Shown here piece by piece: positions 43,796 through 47,611 of a stretch of DNA of 47,611 bases (positions are counted from its first letter, which is position 1; each line of letters opens with the position of its first letter). The stretch spans positions 1 to 47,611 of the forward strand of contig JAEEHC010000060.1 of NCBI GenBank assembly GCA_016280635.1. The letters run 5' to 3'. The notes under the pieces were generated by a model. That model saw only the letters and a program-made list of their open reading frames with translations. It had not been told where the DNA came from and ran no database searches. Made by a program: the position numbers and the translations under genes. This DNA is from Erysipelotrichaceae bacterium (GTDB taxonomy: Bacteria; Bacillota_I; Bacilli_A; Erysipelotrichales; Erysipelotrichaceae).

Positions 43796-43804
43796 TGCTA
43801 TAAT
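43796..43804 (+). promoter_or_regulatory. extended -10 promoter of the DUF4097-like gene
   Basis: TGTGCTATAAT with the hexamer at 43799-43804, only six bases before the ATG at 43811, so the transcript would begin at or next to the start codon. Confidence 0.65.
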
Positions 43805-43810
43805 GAAAAC

Positions 43811-44659
43811 ATGAAAAAAAAGAAGAACAGCGTCTACATTCTCATCGCCATCCTGCTGGTCGCCATTGTGGGAATCTATCTGGCCTACGACAAGCTCTAC
43901 TACCCGAGCGCCAGGACCTATGCGACTTATTTGGCCGTGCATCAGGAACTGGAGGAGAAGGACGCTGAGCGCATCAGCATCACGACCTTCAACCATAAGG
44001 TCATCGTCAGACCTTCCGATGATGACAAGATCAAGGTCATCTACTATCAGAAGAGCGACAATGCCAATGTCCTGGTGATGGATGGCCGGAAGTTTGAACT
44101 GACCATGGTCGAAAGAGTCGAAAACCTCGACAACATCCTCTTCAAGAGCGACAAGAAGATCGATACCATAACCGTCTACCTGCCGGCTGAGCACGCTTAT
44201 AATCTCGCCGTAGAATCGGTTGACGGCAGCCTGGCTGCCGAAGGAGTCAGCCTGTCGCAGCTGACCTTTGAAAACGCCTATGGCGATGTCACCATCCGCA
44301 ACTGCCAGCTGGGCCGGGCGGAACTGACCATCAGCTATGGCAACATCACGCTGGCTGACAATGAATTCACCTCGCTGAAGACTTCGGCGGTCGCCGGAAA
44401 CATTACCCTCAGCCTTAAACAGGCAGTTGCCGACTACAGCATCAAGGCCTCCACCACCTACGGCACCCTGCTGCTGAATGAGCAGAGGATAACGGTCATT
44501 GATGAGGAGGGTAACGAGGTCATCGTCAATGAACTGACGACGGAGGAAGACCGCAAGAAACCGGCAGTGCTGATCTCCTCAACCAGATCAAAGATCTACA
44601 TCAATTCCATCGAACCGGAACCGGTGGAAGAAAATCCCGAAGAACAGCCGGCTGAATGA
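43811..44659 (+). CDS. membrane-anchored DUF4097-like beta-helix protein
   Basis: 282 residues. A basic N-terminus and one transmembrane helix (about 8-26, VYILIAILLVAIVGIYLAY) anchor an outside domain. From residue 55 repeated strand pairs of the DUF4097/adhesin type occur: ITTFNHKVIVRPSDDDKIKV, YNLAVESVDGSLAAEGVSLS, LTFENAYGDVTIRNCQLG and TISYGNITLADNEF, each a rung of a right-handed beta helix. LiaX-like stress proteins share this fold. The C-terminus is acidic and Pro-rich. No ribosome binding site is seen before ATG 43811 and the -10 sits six bases upstream, so it may be translated from a leaderless transcript. Confidence 0.8.
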   Translation: MKKKKNSVYILIAILLVAIVGIYLAYDKLYYPSARTYATYLAVHQELEEKDAERISITTFNHKVIVRPSDDDKIKVIYYQKSDNANVLVMDGRKFELTMVERVENLDNILFKSDKKIDTITVYLPAEHAYNLAVESVDGSLAAEGVSLSQLTFENAYGDVTIRNCQLGRAELTISYGNITLADNEFTSLKTSAVAGNITLSLKQAVADYSIKASTTYGTLLLNEQRITVIDEEGNEVIVNELTTEEDRKKPAVLISSTRSKIYINSIEPEPVEENPEEQPAE

Positions 44660-44670
44660 GGCCGGCTTTA
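44646..44670 (+). terminator. terminator overlapping the stop of the DUF4097-like gene
   Basis: AGCCGGC / GCCGGCTTT hairpin spanning the TGA at 44657-44659. Confidence 0.65.
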
Positions 44671-44694
44671 AGTTGCTGCGATGGACACAATAAA

Positions 44695-44719
44695 GGATCA
44701 GCTGGCGCTGATCCCGTTT
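44695..44719. terminator. bidirectional terminator between convergent genes
   Basis: GGATCAGC-TGGC-GCTGATCC; CGTTTTT follows on the plus strand, TTTATT on the minus strand. Confidence 0.85.
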
Positions 44720-44732
44720 TTCAGTTTGTCCT

Positions 44733-45122
44733 TTAGTCCGTCAGCTGGTGCAGGATCTCGTCCAGGTCATAGTCATGAGCCGGGGCGGGAATCTGGAAGC
44801 CGTCATCCTGATAGCGGGGGATGATGTGGAAGTGCAGGTGCATGACTGACTGGCCGGCAGCCTCATTATTGTTGTTGACGATGTTGCAGCCTAAGGCACC
44901 GGTCTTTTCCGTGATCTGGATGGCCAGCTTTCTGACCACTTCCATCAGGTGGGCCAGGGTCTCACTGTCCACATCGTAGATGTTGCGGAAGTGCTGCTTG
45001 GGCATGACCAGGGTATGGCCTCTGGTGATCTGGGAAATGTCCAGGATGGCCAGGACCTTGTCATCTTCATATACCTTTTTGGAAGGAATGTTTCCTTCAA
45101 TGATCTCACAGAATAAGCACAT
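44733..45122 (-). CDS. HIT family nucleotide hydrolase/transferase
   Basis: 129 residues. The histidine triad is H95-x-H97-x-H99 in VMHLHFHIIPRY; N-terminal CLFCEIIEGNIPSKKVYEDD is typical of HinT/HIT proteins. They hydrolyse nucleoside phosphoramidates and related adenylates. A Cys pair C2/C5 is common in this subgroup and may bind zinc. The gene begins 12 bases after the stop of the P-loop gene and is probably its operon partner. Confidence 0.95.
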   Translation of the reverse strand: MCLFCEIIEGNIPSKKVYEDDKVLAILDISQITRGHTLVMPKQHFRNIYDVDSETLAHLMEVVRKLAIQITEKTGALGCNIVNNNNEAAGQSVMHLHFHIIPRYQDDGFQIPAPAHDYDLDEILHQLTD

Positions 45123-45133
45123 GGAATGTCTCC

Positions 45134-46111
45134 TTATTTCTTATAGTTTTCCCACATCCGGGCGGTAGCGTCGCTGATCAGCTTTACGGCCTTTTCCACA
45201 TCTTCCCTGTTCCAGGTTTCCTTGGCGCCGCGGAACTGGGTGGTGAGGTCTTCGCGGTTGTCAAAGACGCCGACCGGCAGATAGAACTTCTCGCCCCAGG
45301 CCTCAACGGTCAGGGTGTCAGGTTTCTCGCTGACTTCCTTCATGTAGAGGATGTCGTCACAGCCGTAGTCGTACATCATGACCTTGTCCGGGGTCTTGTG
45401 ATTGATGCTGGAACCCGGGTTGTTGGGATCGTAGCGGGCGTCGTTCTTGGCCCGGGACTCCTCCGGGGTAACCCAGATGTAGAGTACGGCGGCGTTGCGC
45501 AGCAGATCCGGCGACAGCATCGAATAGGTATACTGATAGCCGAAGGTTCCGGTCAGCGGCATGCTGGCACCGTCGTTGCCACCGCGGGAGAACTCAATGA
45601 TGATGGTCTTGTCGGACAGGTCATCGGTATACTGAGCCTGCTTTTCATCCAGCAGCTTGCGGGCTTCATCCTCCAGTTCTTCAGCGATCTGCTTTCTGAT
45701 CTTTTCATCCAGCAGCGAGATCAGCGGCTTCAGGCCGGCAGCTACGGAAGCGCGGTCAAATCTTTCAAAGAGGTATTCGGCAGCGGAGGCCGGATTAACG
45801 TAGTTGCGGTTGACCAGATCCTGATAGTCTTCGCTTAACAGGATGGACAGAACGCCCCAGACCCGGCCGTCGTGGGTCGGCGAATCGTCATCGGGATAGT
45901 AGAGGGAGGGCTGGCCCATGGTGGCCAGTTTCTTGTCGACGCCCCGCATCAGCCAGACATACGGGAAGTCATCCAGCTGCAGGTTCTTGCCGATGTGGAA
46001 ATCCCTGACCATCTGTCCGGGGTCATTTTCGTTCATGAACTTTCTTAATTCCGACTTTCCGGAAGCCGGCAGAGCGTTCAGCAGTACAACGTCAAATACT
46101 TTTTTCTCCAT
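45134..46111 (-). CDS. P-loop NTPase-like protein, unknown function
   Basis: 325 residues from ATG 46111 behind TTGGAGAA. The N-terminus VFDVVLLNALPASGKSELRK carries a Walker A-like loop (ALPASGKS, 13-20). Later segments KTIIIEFSRGGNDGASMPL and AAVLYIWVTPEESRAKNDAR look like a core strand with Walker B-like position and an Arg-bearing lid, followed by HKTPDKVMMYDYGCDDI. A kinase-like fold is likely; the substrate is unknown. It shares a transcript with the HIT gene, which may hint at nucleotide chemistry. The divergent membrane-protein operon starts within 100 bases. Confidence 0.75.
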   Translation of the reverse strand: MEKKVFDVVLLNALPASGKSELRKFMNENDPGQMVRDFHIGKNLQLDDFPYVWLMRGVDKKLATMGQPSLYYPDDDSPTHDGRVWGVLSILLSEDYQDLVNRNYVNPASAAEYLFERFDRASVAAGLKPLISLLDEKIRKQIAEELEDEARKLLDEKQAQYTDDLSDKTIIIEFSRGGNDGASMPLTGTFGYQYTYSMLSPDLLRNAAVLYIWVTPEESRAKNDARYDPNNPGSSINHKTPDKVMMYDYGCDDILYMKEVSEKPDTLTVEAWGEKFYLPVGVFDNREDLTTQFRGAKETWNREDVEKAVKLISDATARMWENYKK

Positions 46112-46150
46112 AGTTTTTCTCCAATTGTTAATCACAATTCTTCTGCCTTC

Positions 46151-46159
46151 ATTTTAGCA
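46151..46159 (-). promoter_or_regulatory. extended -10 of the P-loop/HIT operon
   Basis: Minus strand TGCTAAAAT with TTGAAG 18 bases upstream. Confidence 0.6.
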
Positions 46160-46191
46160 TCTATTTGAAAAGGGCTTCAATAGCGCACTTG

Positions 46192-46200
46192 TGCTATAAT
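46192..46200 (+). promoter_or_regulatory. extended -10 of the Pr6Pr-rhomboid operon
   Basis: TGTGCTATAAT ending at 46200; the open frame that seems to start at 46199 overlaps it, which supports the later start codon at 46223. Confidence 0.65.
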
Positions 46201-46222
46201 GTCAGCGAAAGAAGAGGTATGC

Positions 46223-46852
46223 ATGAAACTTTTGCTGATCATTAGCGTCATACTGATAAGTGCCTGCAGCGTTGCCGACCAGTCCGGAATGTTCAACGGA
46301 AAATACAACGGCAGCTGCTGGGGCTTTTACACCATCCTCAGCAATCTGCTGGTTATCATTTATCTGTTGGCGGCTCTGATCAACGAACTGTCTGGCATCC
46401 TGCCACTGGCGGAAAACGCCGTGGTCAGCTTTACGGTCATGATGTCCATCATCCTGACCGGTCTGGTCTTCCACTTCCTTTTGATGCCGAATTTGATCAA
46501 GAGTTGGAATGAAGGCAAGAGCAGCTGGGATCCCTGGCGCTTCAGCAACTTCGGCGTCCACTACATCACGCCGCTGGCGATGTTTCTGTACTTCTTTATC
46601 TTCATAGACCGCAGCGGCATGGAGGTCTGGGACGGTTTATGGTGGATGCTGATCCCATTGGCTTACGTCTTCTATGCCGTCTACCGGGCCAACCATGGCT
46701 ACCGCTTCAACGACGGCGGCCGCTGGCCCTACTGGTTCATGGATTTTGATGCGCTGGGCATCCCCCGGGTCATGCGGAATCTGGTCATTCTGGAAGCCGG
46801 ATTCGGCTTGCTGGGCCTGCTGGTTGCCGCCATCAGCATTAAATTGAGGTGA
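46223..46852 (+). CDS. Pr6Pr-family integral membrane protein
   Basis: 209 residues from ATG 46223 (AAGAGGT upstream). About six helices; conserved family segments are CWGFYTILSNLLVIIYLLAA, NFGVHYITPLAMFLYFF, MLIPLAYVFYAVYR and RWPYWFMDFDALG. The Pr6Pr family has no established function in bacteria. A Cys within ISACSVAD at the end of the first helix could look like a lipobox but lies inside a multipass protein, so I do not call a lipoprotein. It overlaps the ribosome binding site of the rhomboid gene and is co-transcribed with it. Confidence 0.82.
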   Translation: MKLLLIISVILISACSVADQSGMFNGKYNGSCWGFYTILSNLLVIIYLLAALINELSGILPLAENAVVSFTVMMSIILTGLVFHFLLMPNLIKSWNEGKSSWDPWRFSNFGVHYITPLAMFLYFFIFIDRSGMEVWDGLWWMLIPLAYVFYAVYRANHGYRFNDGGRWPYWFMDFDALGIPRVMRNLVILEAGFGLLGLLVAAISIKLR

Positions 46853-46857
46853 ATTTT

Positions 46858-47445
46858 ATGAGAAGAAGAATCAAACTTGACTATAACGCTCCGCTTATTC
46901 TGACCTTTGCCCTGTTGTCGGGTCTGTCCCTGGCGCTGGGCTATCTGACGGATTTTGAAAGCACGGAACTGCTGTTCATGACCTACCGCAGCTCCCTGCT
47001 TAATCCTCTGACCTATGTCAGACTGTTTACCCATGCCCTGGGTCACGCTGACTGGGAACACTATATCTCCAACATGTCCTACATCCTGCTTTTGGGACCG
47101 ATGATGGAAGAAAAATACGGGTCCCGCAAGCTGCTCTACATGATGCTGATCACCGCCGGGATAACCGGTGTGGCCAATACCATTCTGTTCCCCCGGGTAG
47201 CGCTTTGCGGCGCCAGCGGCATTGTGTTTCTGTTCATTGTGCTTTCCAGCATAACTTCCACGGAAAGGGGCGAGATTCCGCTGACCCTGATCCTGATCAT
47301 GGCCATCTACCTGGGCGGGGAAGTCTATGACATGATCTACGCCACCGATAACATTTCCCATCTGGCCCACATCATCGGCGGCTGCTTCGGAGCCTACTTC
47401 GGCTTCCGTTTCCTGAAGGAAAGTCCCGACCCGCGGACCTATTAG
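46858..47445 (+). CDS. rhomboid family intramembrane serine protease
   Basis: 195 residues from ATG 46858; GAGGTGA, which contains the stop of the previous gene, is its ribosome binding site. Six helices with rhomboid motifs: HADWEHYISNMSYI (first loop and helix 2), the nucleophile S120 in CGASGIVF, and the catalytic H171 in SHLAHIIGGCFGAYFG. Both catalytic residues are present, so it should be active and cleave membrane proteins near the outer face. Substrate unknown. A terminator follows. Confidence 0.92.
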   Translation: MRRRIKLDYNAPLILTFALLSGLSLALGYLTDFESTELLFMTYRSSLLNPLTYVRLFTHALGHADWEHYISNMSYILLLGPMMEEKYGSRKLLYMMLITAGITGVANTILFPRVALCGASGIVFLFIVLSSITSTERGEIPLTLILIMAIYLGGEVYDMIYATDNISHLAHIIGGCFGAYFGFRFLKESPDPRTY

Positions 47446-47458
47446 AATCAAAGAGAAT

Positions 47459-47496
47459 GAGGAAGAATCGAGAGGATTACTTCCTCTTTTCTTTTC
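47459..47496 (+). terminator. terminator of the Pr6Pr-rhomboid operon
   Basis: GAGGAAG / CTTCCTC with a 14-base loop, then TTTTCTTTTC. Confidence 0.75.
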
Positions 47497-47506
47497 GGTT
47501 TTTGTA

Positions 47507-47536
47507 TTGAGAAACGGCGCTGTTGTGTTCTATAAT
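47507..47536 (+). promoter_or_regulatory. promoter of the nifJ-like gene
   Basis: TTGAGA, 18-base spacer, TATAAT at 47531-47536, followed by the A/T-rich repeats ATAGC-AAA-ATAGC before the ribosome binding site. Confidence 0.7.
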
Positions 47537-47574
47537 TAAATAGCAAAATAGCGAAATATAGAGGAGGCTAATCA

Positions 47575-47611
47575 ATGGCAAAGGTATTTCAATCCATGGA
47601 TGGTAATACGG
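47575..47611 (+). CDS. nifJ: start of pyruvate:ferredoxin (flavodoxin) oxidoreductase
   Basis: Only the first 12 residues, MAKVFQSMDGNT, lie in the window, behind GAGGAGG. This string is the characteristic opening of single-chain PFOR/NifJ (usually followed by AAAH and the thiamine-dependent pyruvate domain). It oxidises pyruvate to acetyl-CoA with ferredoxin in anaerobes. The identification rests on a short match. Confidence 0.7.
   Translation, partial: MAKVFQSMDGNT

Noticed and set aside
46223-46300. Lipoprotein signal reading of ISACSVAD
   Set aside because: The segment is the first helix of a multipass Pr6Pr protein, so the lipobox resemblance is probably accidental.

Overview
The window reads as chromosomal DNA of an anaerobic, roughly mid-GC Firmicute; gene content suggests the class Erysipelotrichia or a close relative, but this is inferred from protein flavour and not from a marker gene. 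Supporting signs are strong purine-rich ribosome binding sites, a T-box leader before tyrS, a CIRCE/HrcA operator before groS-groL, tRNA genes that encode their own CCA, a UvrA-like paralogue, and the first codons of a pyruvate:ferredoxin oxidoreductase at the right edge.

Layout. 1-4.9 kb is a mosaic of accessory genes: an unknown C-terminal fragment, a SAM methyltransferase, a P-loop protein, an AlkX/YcaQ-type DNA glycosylase, and a chimeric hydrolase/methyltransferase remnant behind two orphan TetR-type operators. 4.9-10 kb holds a radical SAM (SPL-like) protein, an sn-glycerol-1-phosphate dehydrogenase, an M19 dipeptidase, a TfoX-N protein, an unknown protein and a second methyltransferase. 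At 10.06 kb a tRNA-Lys is followed by about 1.8 kb of AT-rich DNA with up to six small unknown ORFs. From 12 kb the housekeeping background returns: class II aldolase, a Gfo/Idh/MocA oxidoreductase, UvrA-like ABC ATPase and a YkgJ-like cysteine-rich protein.

18.5-21.7 kb runs on the minus strand: an AAA/DUF4143 ATPase preceded by four 23-bp tandem repeats, a short DtxR-type regulator and a second class II aldolase. 21.8-29.1 kb holds AIM24, a YjbR-EVE fusion, T-box-tyrS-pepC, an E2/CAT-like acyltransferase lacking its usual histidine, and GpsA fused to a degenerate cytidylyltransferase-like domain. 29.1-38 kb has a YwaF membrane protein, a degenerate Fic-like protein, tRNA-Pro, enolase, a TIM-barrel protein and an ABC exporter whose permease carries a very long coiled coil. 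38-47.6 kb has two zinc-ribbon membrane-anchored proteins, groS-groL, a DUF4097-like protein, HIT and P-loop proteins, Pr6Pr and rhomboid membrane proteins, and the start of nifJ.

Functionally the window joins central glycolysis (two aldolases, enolase, PFOR) to glycerol-phosphate metabolism (G1P dehydrogenase and the GpsA fusion), translation (tyrS, two tRNAs), protein quality control (GroESL, PepC, dipeptidase) and envelope functions. No CRISPR array, integrase, transposase or rRNA is visible. The least conventional items are the GpsA fusion, the very short T-box leader, the 23-bp repeats before the DUF4143 ATPase, the triple-hairpin leader before the zinc-ribbon operon, and a recurrent TGCTANAAT extended -10 promoter element.
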